The notes: generated by a model from the sequence alone, not told the origin. DNA of 64,000 bases from Geobacteraceae bacterium (GCA_009773645.1 WSYB01000018.1:1-64000); one strand, 5' to 3'; positions 17,887 through 27,264 are shown, counted from the first letter of the stretch. Translations and numbers: made by a program.

Positions 17887-18753
17887 ATGGCTCCGAAACA
17901 TATCGCCATTTACGGCAAAGGGGGGGTCGGCACATCGACCATGACTTCGAACATCAGCGCCGCACTGGCCGAGATCGGTTACCGGGTCATCCAGATCGGA
18001 TTCGATCCTAAAAATGAATCCACCGGCACCCTGCGGGGGGAACGGGAGGTTACGACGCTCCTTGAGGCGGTGCAGAAAAAACGTGATGTGACTGCTGAAA
18101 ACGTGGCAGTAGCGGGTTTCAAGGGGGTTCTCTGTGTGGAAGCCGGCCTCCCTGCGCCGGGTGTCGGCTGCACTGGGCATACATTCGGTGAGGTCATATC
18201 GCTCTTGAAAGAACCCGGACTCTTTGTGGAGCACCGCCCCGACTTCGTCATATATGACGTTTCGGGAGATGCGGTGTGCGGCGGCATTGTCGCTCCCCTG
18301 TTAAACGGCATTGCGGAGCGGGTCTATGTGGTCAGTTCGTCGGACTTCATGTCGCTCTTCGCTGCGAACGGCTTTTTCAGGCTCATCAACGAGCACGGTG
18401 AGAAGGGGGGGGCGGCTTTCGGAGGGCTGATCGCCAATGGCCTGACCGCCCCCTTTGCAGAATCGATTGTGGATGACTTCGCAAGGAAAACGGGCTCGCC
18501 GGTAGTCGGGTATGTGCCCCGCTCTCTCGTGGTGATGCAGAGCGAGCTCTATGGACAGACCGTGATCGAGGCGGCTCCCCTTTCCAACCATGCCTACATT
18601 TACCGGCGTCTGGCTCGCCACATCGCCAGGCAGGAGGGGGGAGAGCTCCCGCAGCCCCTTTCGCCAGGGGAACTGAAAAGGTGGGCGCGAAAATGGGGTG
18701 ACAGGATTCTTGAGCTGGAAACCGGGGTAATCTCTGAGGGAGAAGGAATATAG
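17887..18753 (+). CDS. NifH-like FeS protein with altered P-loop
   Basis: A 288-residue NifH/BchL/BchX relative, start at ATG 17887 after GGGGGGAGGA. It keeps both cluster cysteines, C95 (GVGCTG) and C131 (DAVCGG), Lys11 and the switch II Asp. The P-loop reads GKGGVGTST: the lysine that contacts the ATP phosphates in NifH is Thr16. The CDPK motif has become FDPK and the switch I Asp is Glu44. No D/K partner is adjacent. The second NifH-like protein (43197) has all canonical residues and is closely similar over its length. This copy may bind nucleotide without normal hydrolysis and could act as a decoy, regulator or cluster carrier. These roles are inference. Confidence 0.85.
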   Translation: MAPKHIAIYGKGGVGTSTMTSNISAALAEIGYRVIQIGFDPKNESTGTLRGEREVTTLLEAVQKKRDVTAENVAVAGFKGVLCVEAGLPAPGVGCTGHTFGEVISLLKEPGLFVEHRPDFVIYDVSGDAVCGGIVAPLLNGIAERVYVVSSSDFMSLFAANGFFRLINEHGEKGGAAFGGLIANGLTAPFAESIVDDFARKTGSPVVGYVPRSLVVMQSELYGQTVIEAAPLSNHAYIYRRLARHIARQEGGELPQPLSPGELKRWARKWGDRILELETGVISEGEGI

Positions 18754-19989
18754 GTGCGTAGCTTTCGACAATCCCACGGGATGATTACCAGCTTTCTGAT
18801 TCTGAACATTACCACCGGTACGGTAGGGGGAGCGATGCAACTTGTCGTCCCCCTTTATGCTATGAGCTTGCAGGCGACTACCGCAGAAATCGGCCTCATA
18901 CGAGGGATTTCCGGTCTGGGGCTTCTTCTCCTGGTTATCCCGGCAGGCTTCCTTGTAGACCACTTCGGGTCGAAAAAGCTTTTCCTGACGGGAAGCCTTG
19001 CCGGGACACTGATGACGTTTGCCTTGACCTTTGCCAAAATCCCTGTCGCCATGGTGGTACTGATGGGGCTTTCCGGCCTTTTCAGCGCCTTGAAAATGAC
19101 GGCATTGAACGCCTCTTTCTTTCGTAACCTGCGCAACATGGGGGTGGAAAAAGCGGGCTGGTTCAAAGGGTCGATGTCCATTGGGCTCACCTTCATCGGC
19201 CCTCTGCTGGGGGGGTATCTTGTCAAGACCATCGGTTTTGGTCTGATCTTTCAACTCATGGCATGGTTGACACTCATACCCTCGGCGTTGGTTTTTTTCT
19301 TTCATAAAGAACCGGTTTCCCCCGGTCCGGTTTCCGAGCTTGGGAAGGCAGCCTCTGTCCAGCTCAGGGGATTCAATGCGCTTATGGGGCGCAGATCGCT
19401 CTACCTCCCACTTCTCACCGAGAGCATCTCCACAGCATGTTTTGCCACGTTCAGTGCATTCATCGTGGTGATTGTCGTCCGGAATCTCCACCTGCCGCCC
19501 GCTACGGCATCGTTGCTTCTCACTGCCGAAGGAGGCGTGTTTATCCTGACGGTTTTTATAGGCGGTCAACTCTTAAACCTCATGTCTCCGCAAAACATTT
19601 ACCTTCTGAGCTTCGGTATTACAATAATCGGTTTGATAACTCTTTCCTTTGCCGGGACTCTTTTTGGTGTCGTGCTGGCCACGGTTGTGCTGGGGCTCGG
19701 GCTGGGCTTGAGCAATCTGGTGACATCGGCACGGATCGGCCATATGGAAGGGGAAAAGGGCAAGATCGTCGGGCTGTTCTCTGCCGCAGTCGGGGCGGGC
19801 ATCTCACTTGGTCCCATGATTGGCGGCCTGATAGGGGAGTATATGGGAAATCAATTCATCTTTCTTGCATTCATTCCCCTCATCCTGTTCCTTGGAGTGC
19901 TGGCCGTCGTGAGCGAGCCGCGGCGGGAGGGGGAGCTTAAGAGCGATGCCCGGTATCCTGAAAAAGTCGAAATCCAGAAGATTCAGTGA
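18754..19989 (+). CDS. MFS transporter, paralogue 1 of 3
   Basis: A 411-residue permease with about twelve hydrophobic segments, starting at GTG 18754 directly after the stop of the NifH-like gene. It has the loop 2-3 signature GFLVDHFGSKKL of the major facilitator family. The N-terminal half is strongly similar to the permeases at 25959 and 27485 (all share VPLYA..SL.A, IGLIRG and LLLVIPAGFLVDHFGSK-like runs). The substrate is not evident. Immediate coupling to the NifH-like gene suggests movement of a compound made or consumed by this locus. Confidence 0.87.
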   Translation: MRSFRQSHGMITSFLILNITTGTVGGAMQLVVPLYAMSLQATTAEIGLIRGISGLGLLLLVIPAGFLVDHFGSKKLFLTGSLAGTLMTFALTFAKIPVAMVVLMGLSGLFSALKMTALNASFFRNLRNMGVEKAGWFKGSMSIGLTFIGPLLGGYLVKTIGFGLIFQLMAWLTLIPSALVFFFHKEPVSPGPVSELGKAASVQLRGFNALMGRRSLYLPLLTESISTACFATFSAFIVVIVVRNLHLPPATASLLLTAEGGVFILTVFIGGQLLNLMSPQNIYLLSFGITIIGLITLSFAGTLFGVVLATVVLGLGLGLSNLVTSARIGHMEGEKGKIVGLFSAAVGAGISLGPMIGGLIGEYMGNQFIFLAFIPLILFLGVLAVVSEPRREGELKSDARYPEKVEIQKIQ

Positions 19990-20000
19990 AAGGAGGAGAT

Positions 20001-20813
20001 ATGTCGAATGTGTTGCTAATAACGGGAGGAGCCAGCGGCATCGGCGCAGCGACGGCCAGGCTTGCCGCCGAAAAAGGCTTCTCGATTGCCATCAACTACC
20101 GCACCCGGCAACAGGATGCCGTCCGTCTGGTCGAGGAACTGAAAGAGACTGGTGTCCGCGCCATTGCGGTACAAGCGGACATCTCCCGTCCGGAGGACGT
20201 CGAACGGCTGTTCAGAACCGTTGACGACAAGCTCGGACTCATCACCGCCCTGGTAAACAGCGCCGGTATCGGCGCTGCCCGTACCCGTGTGGAGGAGACC
20301 GATCCCGCCGTGCTGCAAAAGCTGTTCAACACCAATGTGTTAGGCCTCATCCTGTCCACACGCGAAGCCGTGCGCCGCATGTCGACCGTGCGGGGCGGCA
20401 GGGGCGGGGTGATCGTCAACCTCTCGTCCATGGCTTCGACCATCGGAGGGAGGCCCGGCGCAACTCTGTATGCGGCCACCAAGGGTGCGGTCGATGCCTT
20501 TACCGTGGGTCTTGCCAAAGAGGTGGCACCCGAAGGAATACGGGCGGTTGCAGTGCGTCCCGGCTTCACCATTACGGAAATGACTGCCGGTGCCGTCGAA
20601 GATCCGCAGCTGCTTGAGGAAATTTCGGCCACCATCCCGTTCGGTCGTCCCGGCCGTGTCGAGGAAATCGCCAAACCCGTCGTCTGGCTGCTGTCGGAAG
20701 AGGCTTCATTTATTTCCGGGGCCGTGCTGGATATATCGGGCGGAGGTTTTATGGTTGGCGGTTCGCGCCTGACGGCTTCAAACAAACTTTGCGAAACGGA
20801 GGAACGGATATGA
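20001..20813 (+). CDS. SDR-family oxidoreductase
   Basis: A 270-residue short-chain dehydrogenase/reductase. It has the nucleotide motif TGGASGIG near the N-terminus, a NSAG motif, a catalytic Ser and YAATK (Tyr/Lys pair), and ends with an SGAVLDISGG segment. It probably uses NAD(P)H on a carbonyl or alcohol. The start at ATG 20001 follows AAAGGAGG; the MFS gene ends just 11 bases earlier. The stop overlaps the next start (ATGA). Confidence 0.9.
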   Translation: MSNVLLITGGASGIGAATARLAAEKGFSIAINYRTRQQDAVRLVEELKETGVRAIAVQADISRPEDVERLFRTVDDKLGLITALVNSAGIGAARTRVEETDPAVLQKLFNTNVLGLILSTREAVRRMSTVRGGRGGVIVNLSSMASTIGGRPGATLYAATKGAVDAFTVGLAKEVAPEGIRAVAVRPGFTITEMTAGAVEDPQLLEEISATIPFGRPGRVEEIAKPVVWLLSEEASFISGAVLDISGGGFMVGGSRLTASNKLCETEERI

Positions 20814-21232
20814 CCATGGAAGCCGACAACTGGCGGTTGCCCGGCGGCGGGATTCATCACATTGCGGTGCAGACGCACGACCTGGAGGGGGCCGTCCGCC
20901 TGTACCGCGATGTCCTGGGGATGCGGATCGTCAAGGAGGGAGGGACGCCGGAACGCCGTATCACCTTGCTGGACACGGGCGACGGCAGCCATGTCGAGCT
21001 CATTTCGCCGACCGGCGCTGCGCCGTCGGCCGCAACGTCGCCAGCGCACAACCCGCTGCTCCATGTCGCATTGACCACCACGGATCTGCGCCGGGCTGTC
21101 GAGCGCGTCCGCAGTGCCGGCTACGAGATTACCGTCGAGCCGAAAGAGGTGCAGCCTGGCCCCTCCCGGACGACGATTGCCTTCTTCAAGGGGCCGAGCG
21201 GCGAGCTCGTCGAGTTCATTCAAACCGACTGA
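20810..21232 (+). CDS. VOC-family (glyoxalase/epimerase-like) protein
   Basis: About 140 residues. Metal-ligand positions of the vicinal-oxygen-chelate fold are visible: HHIAVQTHDLEGAVRLY at the N-terminus, HVELISP in the middle, LHVALTTTDLRRAVE and GPSGELVEFIQ at the C-terminus. It resembles methylmalonyl-CoA epimerases and lactoylglutathione lyases. It overlaps the SDR stop by four bases, so the two are translationally coupled and may act on the same substrate. Confidence 0.85.
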   Translation: MTMEADNWRLPGGGIHHIAVQTHDLEGAVRLYRDVLGMRIVKEGGTPERRITLLDTGDGSHVELISPTGAAPSAATSPAHNPLLHVALTTTDLRRAVERVRSAGYEITVEPKEVQPGPSRTTIAFFKGPSGELVEFIQTD

Positions 21233-21283
21233 CCGCGTTGCATCGAGAGTCCCGGAGAGAACGACGTCTGACAGGATAATTCA

Positions 21284-21790
21284 ATGAATATCAGAATCGC
21301 CCGGAGTGAAGATCTCCACTCAATTGTTGCCATCTACAATCAGTCCATAAACGGGAACCGTTCTACGGCCGACCTGACCCCGGTTCGCCCGGAAGACAGA
21401 AGGGGATGGTTTGCGGAGCACACTCCCGACAAATACCCTGTTTATGTTGCCGAGATCGATGGCGTGATGGCGGGCTGGTGCAGCATCAGCGCCTATCGGC
21501 CGGGCCGTATGGCATTACGGTTCACGGCGGAGATCAGTTACTACATCGACAACGCGTTCCACCGTCAGGGGATAGCGTCAGAACTCATCAGGCGCGCCAT
21601 TGCCTCTTGTGGACAGTTGCAGATCAAGAACCTCTTTGCCATTGTGCTTGAGCGAAACGAAGCGAGCGTGCGGCTGCTTGAAAAAACGGGTTTCGAGAAG
21701 TGGGGCTGCCTTCCCCGCGTCGCGGATTTCGGCGGCGAGGAATGCGGACACCTTTACTATGGAATGAGGGTTTGGGACCCTGCGATTTAA
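21284..21790 (+). CDS. GNAT acetyltransferase, phosphinothricin/methionine-sulfone type
   Basis: A 168-residue N-acetyltransferase. It has an AEISYYIDNAFHRQGIASEL run, with an acetyl-CoA-binding RQGIAS segment, and ends with LEKTGFEKWGCL, as in the PAT/YncA family that acetylates phosphinothricin, methionine sulfone and sulfoximine. In a sulfur-linked locus, detoxification of a sulfur analogue is a reasonable inference, but the substrate is unproven. It lies 50 bases after the VOC gene. Confidence 0.87.
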   Translation: MNIRIARSEDLHSIVAIYNQSINGNRSTADLTPVRPEDRRGWFAEHTPDKYPVYVAEIDGVMAGWCSISAYRPGRMALRFTAEISYYIDNAFHRQGIASELIRRAIASCGQLQIKNLFAIVLERNEASVRLLEKTGFEKWGCLPRVADFGGEECGHLYYGMRVWDPAI

Positions 21791-21834
21791 GGCATTCATT
21801 TCTGCCGCAACAGGATACGGGGGGGCGATCAGGC

Positions 21835-23706
21835 ATGTCAGGCTGGCATATTGTGCGGTCGTATATTTACCAAAACCGGCTTGTCTATTTTTCCGGTGTT
21901 ACTCTTGTTGTGGTAGGGAGCTTGTTCGCAGTACTGATCCCACGGCTCCTCGGCCGCTTTGCGGACCGTCTGCAGCATGGGTCTCTGAACATTTCAGAAA
22001 CGGCGAGTTGCGCGGGATTGATCATCGTTTTCGGCATCATCCGTGTGTCAACGGGGTGGACGGGACGCATTCTTGTTCACCGCAAGGGGCGTATCCTGGC
22101 ATATCAGTTGCGCCGGGAGTTGTTCAGAAAATGGGGGACCCTTTCACCGGGCTATTATCACCGGCACAGCACCGGCGACCTGCTGTCCCATGCCCTGAGC
22201 GATGTGGAAGTGGTGCGGGACGTGGCTTCCATGGGCATTAACATGTCCACCAGCGGCCTCTCCATGCTGGCGGCCGCGTTTTACATGATGGCGGTACATG
22301 TGGACTGGCGTCTGACCCTTGCCGCTTTGGGGCCGCTGGTCGTCATTCCGGCTCTCGTCAGGTGGTTGGGCCCTAAAATCAGGCATCAGTCCCAGCGCTC
22401 CCAGGAGGCCCTGGGCTCCATGGCCCAGACGGTAGAAGAGGTCATCGGCGGCATCCGCGCCGTCAAGGCATTCGGCAATGAACGGGTGGTCATCGGCCGC
22501 TTCGAACAGAAGGTGGATGTAATCGTTGCAGAAAAGATGCGATTTGTCCGCCTCTCCGCGCTCTTCGGCTCCCTCGTTCCCCTGATGGCTAATCTGGGGT
22601 TCATCATGGTCCTGGGCTACGGCGGTTTCCTGGCCATCAAGAGCGTCATTACCCTCGGCGACTTTGTCGCATTCACCCTGTATGTGGCCATGCTGCGGAT
22701 GCCGTTGGAGCAGCTGGGCAGTGTGCTCAACGTGATTCAGCGCGCATCCGCGTCGCTCAACAGGATCTCGGAGCTGTTACGGGTAGTTCCGGCAGTCGGC
22801 AATCGGGAAGGGCCCTTGCTTGACCGCCCGATCCATGGGGATTTGCGGGTGGAACGGCTGACATTTCGTTATCCCGGGACCGAACGGAATGTCTTGTCCG
22901 ATGTCTCTTTTACCGTAAGGCCGGGAAGAACCGTGGGGATTATCGGTTCCATGGGGAGCGGCAAGACCACCCTGGCCGACGTGCTGCTGCGGCTCTACGA
23001 CCCCCCTGAAGGGACGGTTTTCATCGACGGCGCGGATATCCTCCGTTACCCGCTGGCGCGGCTGCGGCAGGGGATTGCCTATGTGCCTCAGGACGGTTTC
23101 CTGTTTTCGACCACACTCCTTGAAAATATCGGATTCTCGGATGAGAGGCCCGACCGGGAATGGGCACAACAGAGCGCCAGGATTACCGCAGTATATGACA
23201 ACATCGAGCGCTTTCCCGAAGGTTTTGAAACGGAGATCGGCGAACGGGGCGTTCGGCTCTCCGGCGGGCAAAAACAGCGCGTCGCCATAGCAAGGATGAT
23301 TTACAAAGATGCGTACATCCAGATCCTTGATGACAGTCTGAGCGCAGTGGATACGAAGACGGAACGAATGATCCTGAAAAACATGAGGGAAAACGGCAGA
23401 CTGAAAGGGTGTTCCCGTGGCGGCGGCAAGACGACCATTATCGTCTCGCACCGGCTGAGCGCAGTCCAGCATGCGGACGAGATCCTCGTGCTTGAAGAAG
23501 GCCGTGTTATTGAACGGGGAAATCACGCCGGGTTGATTATGCTGGGTGGTTCATACGCCAGATTGTGGTCCATGCAGTCAGGTTTGACGGAAGAGGAGGC
23601 GGCATCCTTGCAGACCGGTCTGGCAGTAAGGGTAGACACCATGCACACCGGTTTGGCGGAAGAGATGGAAGCCATGGGGTCCGGTTTGACGGAAGGAGTG
23701 GCATGA
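21835..23706 (+). CDS. ABC exporter half-transporter A, with repetitive C-terminal tail
   Basis: A 623-residue fused membrane-ATPase protein: six membrane segments (about 1-310), then an ATPase with Walker A GSMGSGKTT, signature LSGGQKQRVAIARM and Walker B ILDDSLSAVD. The Walker B Glu is replaced by Asp (ILDD), a hallmark of the degenerate site in heterodimeric exporters such as BmrC/TmrA. The last 45 residues are an unusual acidic tail repeating SGLTE/TGLAE at intervals of about 10-12. The ATG at 21835 is preferred. It overlaps the next exporter gene (ATGA), so they form a heterodimer. Confidence 0.88.
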   Translation: MSGWHIVRSYIYQNRLVYFSGVTLVVVGSLFAVLIPRLLGRFADRLQHGSLNISETASCAGLIIVFGIIRVSTGWTGRILVHRKGRILAYQLRRELFRKWGTLSPGYYHRHSTGDLLSHALSDVEVVRDVASMGINMSTSGLSMLAAAFYMMAVHVDWRLTLAALGPLVVIPALVRWLGPKIRHQSQRSQEALGSMAQTVEEVIGGIRAVKAFGNERVVIGRFEQKVDVIVAEKMRFVRLSALFGSLVPLMANLGFIMVLGYGGFLAIKSVITLGDFVAFTLYVAMLRMPLEQLGSVLNVIQRASASLNRISELLRVVPAVGNREGPLLDRPIHGDLRVERLTFRYPGTERNVLSDVSFTVRPGRTVGIIGSMGSGKTTLADVLLRLYDPPEGTVFIDGADILRYPLARLRQGIAYVPQDGFLFSTTLLENIGFSDERPDREWAQQSARITAVYDNIERFPEGFETEIGERGVRLSGGQKQRVAIARMIYKDAYIQILDDSLSAVDTKTERMILKNMRENGRLKGCSRGGGKTTIIVSHRLSAVQHADEILVLEEGRVIERGNHAGLIMLGGSYARLWSMQSGLTEEEAASLQTGLAVRVDTMHTGLAEEMEAMGSGLTEGVA

Positions 23707-25454
23707 GCGGGCAATCGCAGGCGGCTCTCAGCGGCCTTCTCCCTTACATGAAGACATACCGTTGGCGTATTGCCCTCGTGTTCTGTCTGGTGATTACCGT
23801 GGTCATCATCGACCTGGCGCAGCCTTATCTGGTCAAGGAGGCCATCGACCGCCATGTGGCCGTTGCAAACCCCGATGCCAAAGCCATCATGTGGATGGCG
23901 GCGGTGTACCTTGGGCTGGTCCTGCTTTCCTTTGGTCTGACATACTGCCAGGATATCCTCATGCAGTCGGCAGGGCAGTCTATCGTAAGGGCGATCCGTA
24001 TCGACCTGTTCAAACACATTCAACGCCTCTCCCTGAGATTTTTTGATCAAAATGCCGCGGGCCGCATCATTACGAACGTTGTCAATGACACCGAGGCGCT
24101 CAACAACTTCTTCACCCAGTTTTTGTCGAATACGCTGCGGGGCGGCTTTTCCCTGATCCTGATCACGTTTTTCATGCTGCGGCTGCATGTGACCATTGCG
24201 CTCTACTGCTTTATTCTCGTTCCGGTAATTGTGGCGCTTTCGTTTATCTTTCAGAGAATTTTACGCAATGTAAATGGGGAGATCCGCAACCGCCTGGCTA
24301 CGGCAATTGCCTTTCTGGCCGAGAATCTGAATGGAATGGCAATTGTCCAGATTTTTCATCAGGAGGCAAAACAGCAAAAAAAGTTTGATGACCGAAACAA
24401 GGCCCTGCTCAAGGCGACCCTCCATGAAAACCGGATGCACCTTCTCTTTTTCAACATCACCGAGTTACTGGGCGATCTGGGAGTGGCAGCCCTGGTATGG
24501 TTCGGCGGCCGGGGGGTCATCCGGGGAGCAATCTCCTTCGGCGTCCTGTATGCGTTTATCGGGTACATCAGGCGATTTTTCCAGCCGATCAACACCATTA
24601 CGCAGCAATTGAACATATTGCAGGCCTCGATCGTCGCCACCGAGCGTATTGCCCGGACCATGCAGGAACAGCCGGAAATCGCGGAACTGCCGGGGGCATC
24701 CGCGCCGGCAATCCGAGGAGAGGTCCGGTTCGACCATGTCTCCCTTGCGTACCGACCCGGCCACACCGTTCTCAAAGATATACAGCTTACGATCCGACCC
24801 GGGGGAAGGGTTGGTTTTGTCGGGGCATCGGGCGCCGGCAAATCGTCGCTGATGAATCTGGTGGCCAGGTTCTATGACGCCACGGAGGGGGCGGTCGTGA
24901 TCGACGGGAAGGATGTCAGGGAATGGCCGCTGGAAGACTTGCGCCGGACGGTAGGGATCGTCCAGCAGGACGTGACGCTCTTTTTCGGGACAATCCTCGA
25001 CAACATACGCTTTTTCCGGGAGGAGATTTCTGCGGAGCGGGTGAAGGAGGCGTGCCGACTGGTCGGTGCGGAGCCGTTCATCCTGAAGCTGCCGCAGGGT
25101 TATGCCACCGTGTTGTCGGAGCGCGGCAGCACACTCTCTGCAGGTGAAAGACAGCTCCTGTCATTTGCGCGTGTGCTGGTATTTGACCCCAAGATACTGA
25201 TCCTGGATGAGGCGACGGCCAGCCTCGACTCGGAAACAGAGGAAGTATTGCAGGAGGCAATTCACCGGGTGTCGCGCGGTCGCACCTTGCTGGTCATTGC
25301 CCACCGGCTCTCCACCGTGCAGGAAATGGATGACATTATCGTTCTCGACCATGGGAAGATTGTTGAAACCGGGTCCCACGGTGAGCTTTTGCAGCGCCAG
25401 GGTTATTACTGGCGGCTGCACCAGTCGGGAATACTGCTGGAAGAAGCGGTTTGA
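23703..25454 (+). CDS. ABC exporter half-transporter B
   Basis: A 583-residue partner of the previous protein. Six membrane segments (about 1-300) precede an ATPase with Walker A GASGAGKSS, a signature-like LSAGERQLLSFAR (GG replaced by AG) and Walker B ILDEATASLD with the catalytic Glu intact. With half A carrying a degenerate Walker B, the pair looks like an asymmetric exporter of lipids, drugs or peptides. Start at ATG 23703 inside the preceding stop. Confidence 0.9.
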   Translation: MSGQSQAALSGLLPYMKTYRWRIALVFCLVITVVIIDLAQPYLVKEAIDRHVAVANPDAKAIMWMAAVYLGLVLLSFGLTYCQDILMQSAGQSIVRAIRIDLFKHIQRLSLRFFDQNAAGRIITNVVNDTEALNNFFTQFLSNTLRGGFSLILITFFMLRLHVTIALYCFILVPVIVALSFIFQRILRNVNGEIRNRLATAIAFLAENLNGMAIVQIFHQEAKQQKKFDDRNKALLKATLHENRMHLLFFNITELLGDLGVAALVWFGGRGVIRGAISFGVLYAFIGYIRRFFQPINTITQQLNILQASIVATERIARTMQEQPEIAELPGASAPAIRGEVRFDHVSLAYRPGHTVLKDIQLTIRPGGRVGFVGASGAGKSSLMNLVARFYDATEGAVVIDGKDVREWPLEDLRRTVGIVQQDVTLFFGTILDNIRFFREEISAERVKEACRLVGAEPFILKLPQGYATVLSERGSTLSAGERQLLSFARVLVFDPKILILDEATASLDSETEEVLQEAIHRVSRGRTLLVIAHRLSTVQEMDDIIVLDHGKIVETGSHGELLQRQGYYWRLHQSGILLEEAV

Positions 25455-25510
25455 GGATGTTTACGGGCCGGAGCATGCCGGCACAATAATACATTTTGAA
25501 GAGGTGGGGT

Positions 25511-25858
25511 ATGTTTCGCAGCTCGATTATTGCAATAGTTTTATTTATCACGAGCATATCGTGGGCGACAGAGTGGAATAGCTGTCATAAAGACTTAAGC
25601 AGCATCAGGGAAAATTCAGACGAAGCAATCAAATCAACCGTCAAGTTGCGTGATTTGTATGATCGATATGAAACAAAGAAATTTGAATACGAAATGTGCA
25701 AGAGTCTGGGTGGTGATTGTCAATACTTGCAACTTGCAGTCAATGCACTGCTTATTGATTATGGAACAGAAAAGACGCGATTCAGCAATATCATGCACTC
25801 TATAAACATGCAGCTGTCATCAATCAAAGAAACATGCGGATATGACTTCAAACCTTAA
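25511..25858 (+). CDS. Small exported hypothetical protein
   Basis: A 115-residue protein. Residues 1-19 form a signal peptide (MFRSSIIAIVLFITSISWA), the mature part has Cys residues near the start, middle and end (WNSCH, MCKSLGGDC, ETCGYD), which could form disulfides. AT-richer than its neighbours. No family recognised. It follows the ABC exporter pair by 56 bases and has a GAGGTGG ribosome site before ATG 25511. Confidence 0.6.
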   Translation: MFRSSIIAIVLFITSISWATEWNSCHKDLSSIRENSDEAIKSTVKLRDLYDRYETKKFEYEMCKSLGGDCQYLQLAVNALLIDYGTEKTRFSNIMHSINMQLSSIKETCGYDFKP

Positions 25859-25866
25859 TACTTACG

Positions 25867-25897
25867 GTTTCTCATCCGGAAACTCCGGATGAGAAAC
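25867..25897. terminator. Perfect 14-base-pair hairpin after the exported protein gene
   Basis: Arms GTTTCTCATCCGGA and TCCGGATGAGAAAC with a three-base loop, 9 bases after the stop at 25858. There is no U-tract, so it is either a processing/stability hairpin or a palindromic operator for the MFS gene at 25959. Confidence 0.5.
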
Positions 25898-25958
25898 TAT
25901 GGGATATTTGGCGGATAGTCGGTAACAGCGTACCAATCGCTGAAGCGGAGGTTTTTCA

Positions 25959-27191
25959 GTGTCTGACCATCCTGACAGAACAATGCTGCTACTCGGTTTT
26001 GTCACGATGAATCTCATCACCGGCATCGCTGCGGGGATACTCCAGATGGCTGTCCCCCTGTATGCACTCAGCCTGAACGCCACCAATGCGCAGATCGGCC
26101 TCATCAGGGGAGTAGGCGGAATGGGCTTTCTCCTTCTGGTAATTCCGGCAGGGTTTCTGGTCGACCATTTCGGGTCGAAGAAGCTCTATCTGATGGGAAG
26201 TCTGGGCTGTAATCTGGTCGCCTTGGCAGTTTCTTTCGCCACAAAATCGATCGCTATGATTTTCCTCATGGGGGGGTACGGTTTTTTCCGCTCCCTGAGC
26301 TTCATCGCAACCAACGCCGCCTTTTTCCGCTCCCTGCAGACTATCGGCGTGGAAAGGGTCGGCTGGCTGAATGGATCATTGACGCTGGGTTTCGGCTTTC
26401 TCGGGCCGCTTCTGGGGGGCTACCTGGCCAAGAATGCCGATTTTCCCCTGATCTTTCAACTGGTGGCTCTGCTCATGCCCGTTCCCATTCTGCTGGTCTT
26501 TTTCTTTTACCGGGAGAGCCACCGTCCGGTGGCAGCCGGAAACAAGCAGGGGGTCGCCGCCCAACTGCACGATTTCAAGCATCTCCTCCTCAACAGGTCG
26601 ATCTATCAGGTCCTGCTGGCTGAGGGACTCGGTGGCGCATGCTCGGGCACCTTCGGCGTTTTCATAATCGTAATCATCGTCCGGACAATGCATCTGTCGC
26701 CGACGGTGGCCTCTTTCATCCTGACCCTTCACGGGGGAGTTTTTATCCTGGCTGTCTTCTTTGGCGGTTCCCTGCTGAAAAAGTTTTCTCCGCCCAACCT
26801 CTACCTCACGACTTTCGCGGCTGCTTCCCTCGGTCTGCTCGGTTTGGCATTTACTTCCGGCCTGTTCGTTATCGGACTCGCTACTGTCCTTCTTAGTGCA
26901 GGTCTCGGCATGATCCAACTGATCAACTATTCGCGGATCGGGGAGATAAAAGGGGAAAAGGGGAAAATCACCAGCCTGCTCGCATCGGCGGGGAGTGCGG
27001 GGATGACCGTCGGCCCGCTGGCCGCAGGGCTGCTTGGTGAGTATTTCGGCAATCAGCTGATCTTCGCCTTTTTTGTCCCATTCTTTTTACTCCTGAGCCT
27101 GCAGATAATCCTCAATGAGTCGCGGGAAAAGGAACCGGCCCATGAAACCCTCCTGCAATTGGAAGCGGTAAAAGAAGGGGAGGAACGATGA
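25959..27191 (+). CDS. MFS transporter, paralogue 2 of 3
   Basis: A 410-residue permease with about twelve membrane segments, starting at GTG 25959 (alternatively ATG 25983). It carries GFLVDHFGSKKLYLMGS and is a clear paralogue of the permeases at 18754 and 27485. An Rrf2-type operator promoter follows it rather than precedes it, so it may belong to the previous transcription unit. Confidence 0.87.
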   Translation: MSDHPDRTMLLLGFVTMNLITGIAAGILQMAVPLYALSLNATNAQIGLIRGVGGMGFLLLVIPAGFLVDHFGSKKLYLMGSLGCNLVALAVSFATKSIAMIFLMGGYGFFRSLSFIATNAAFFRSLQTIGVERVGWLNGSLTLGFGFLGPLLGGYLAKNADFPLIFQLVALLMPVPILLVFFFYRESHRPVAAGNKQGVAAQLHDFKHLLLNRSIYQVLLAEGLGGACSGTFGVFIIVIIVRTMHLSPTVASFILTLHGGVFILAVFFGGSLLKKFSPPNLYLTTFAAASLGLLGLAFTSGLFVIGLATVLLSAGLGMIQLINYSRIGEIKGEKGKITSLLASAGSAGMTVGPLAAGLLGEYFGNQLIFAFFVPFFLLLSLQIILNESREKEPAHETLLQLEAVKEGEER

Positions 27192-27264
27192 GCATCCGCC
27201 ATCGCCGCGGCTTGCGCGGGTTCGCACAAATTTTAATTTAAATGCGGATGCAATAAAAAAATTC

